From Flavobacterium sp. LC2016-13 (lineage in GTDB: Bacteria; Bacteroidota; Bacteroidia; Flavobacteriales; Flavobacteriaceae), in contig NZ_WMDQ01000011.1 of NCBI RefSeq assembly GCF_009707955.1, positions 1 through 64,000 of the forward strand: 64,000 bases of DNA, in the 5' to 3' direction. How positions within the stretch are numbered: position 1 is the stretch's first letter; each line of letters begins with the position of its first letter. The translations under genes and the position numbers were made by a program. Below the pieces are notes generated by a model, which saw only the letters and a program-made list of their open reading frames with translations, did not search any database and had not been told where the DNA came from. Shown in pieces: positions 63,743 through 64,000 of this stretch.

Positions 63743-64000
63743 TTAAATAAAAAACTCATTTGTGTAGATATATTCCTGAACCACAGAAGGAACCAGATAA
63801 TTAATAGGATGACGATTTTTAATAGCATTTCGGATATAGGTACCTGAAATATCAAGTATCAATGGAACTTCTATAAATTTAACCTTTGGATGCTTTTTAA
63901 AATCGCTATCAGGAGTATTATTTTTAGGACTAACATATATTTCATATTTTTCCAATACTTTATTAAAAACATTCCATTTCTTAAATTTTACTAACGCATC
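63743..64000 (-). CDS. nadD: Nicotinate-nucleotide adenylyltransferase, C-terminal part
   Basis: The C-terminal ~85 residues of NadD, which makes nicotinate adenine dinucleotide from nicotinate mononucleotide in NAD synthesis. The frame runs off the window end. Recognisable are KFKKWNVFNKVLEKYEIYV, then PKVKFIEVPLILDISGTYIR (the S-(S/T)-T-x-I-R motif of the nucleotidyltransferase fold, here SGTYIR) and the ending YLVPSVVQEYIYTNEFF. The N-terminal nucleotide-binding half lies outside the window. Confidence 0.85.
   Translation of the reverse strand, partial: DALVKFKKWNVFNKVLEKYEIYVSPKNNTPDSDFKKHPKVKFIEVPLILDISGTYIRNAIKNRHPINYLVPSVVQEYIYTNEFFI

Noticed and set aside
1..64000. CRISPR array
   Set aside because: No regularly spaced identical repeats of CRISPR size anywhere in the window.

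Overview
The window is AT-rich bacterial DNA that looks like a member of the Bacteroidota, most likely Flavobacteriaceae and close to Flavobacterium. The clues are the Bacteroidetes-type mobilisation genes (MobC, PcfK, PcfJ), an Oar-like TonB-dependent receptor with an N-terminal carboxypeptidase-regulatory domain, many lipoproteins, few clear Shine-Dalgarno sites and low GC. Assignments rest on reading motifs in the sequence; no database search was possible.

Layout. (1) 1-5.2 kb: relic of an integrative/conjugative element. The end of an IS21-like element interrupts a mobC coupling-protein gene, followed by a DUF1810 gene, ssb, an unknown gene and the pcfK-pcfJ pair with a good terminator. 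(2) 5.6-29.3 kb: an accessory region that reads as a defence island. It holds an NB-ARC/TPR protein with a Cap4-like nuclease domain plus a membrane partner; a reverse transcriptase with a separate nitrilase gene; a four-gene cluster of a proteasome-like (Ntn-hydrolase) protein, a GajA-like OLD nuclease, a GajB-like helicase and a Shedu-like nuclease; a membrane protein with a SEC-C zinc protein; a protein with a HEPN-like motif; and a metallophosphoesterase with a NACHT protein. (3) 29.3-31.8 kb: a junction zone with a tRNA-end-like hairpin, a terminator and a frameshifted metallo-beta-lactamase-fold gene. (4) 31.8-34.9 kb: lipoproteins, a ChrB-domain gene and a gene remnant. (5) 35.3-60.3 kb: an envelope and metal-efflux region. 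It has an OmpR-type two-component system and a TonB receptor, then a CzcA/CusA-type RND operon with adaptor, TolC protein, P-type ATPase and CNNM/CorC protein, then a second AcrB-type RND operon that also ends in a CNNM/CorC gene. (6) 60.4-62.7 kb: a second ChrB-domain gene fused to an AraC-like helix-turn-helix and cut by an IS3-family element. (7) 62.7-64 kb: ordinary chromosomal genes, a diacylglycerol-kinase-like lipid kinase and the 3' end of nadD.

The most interesting part is 15.15-21.34 kb. A gene whose N-terminus matches the catalytic layout of HslV/proteasome beta subunits (Thr directly after Met, then Asp and Lys at the expected places) lies 5 bp upstream of a Gabija-like gajA-gajB pair, which is followed 6 bp later by a Shedu-like gene. 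I know of no described system with this four-gene composition. It is the best candidate here for an undescribed composite defence system. The RT + stand-alone nitrilase operon and the MPP + NACHT pair are further strong candidates.
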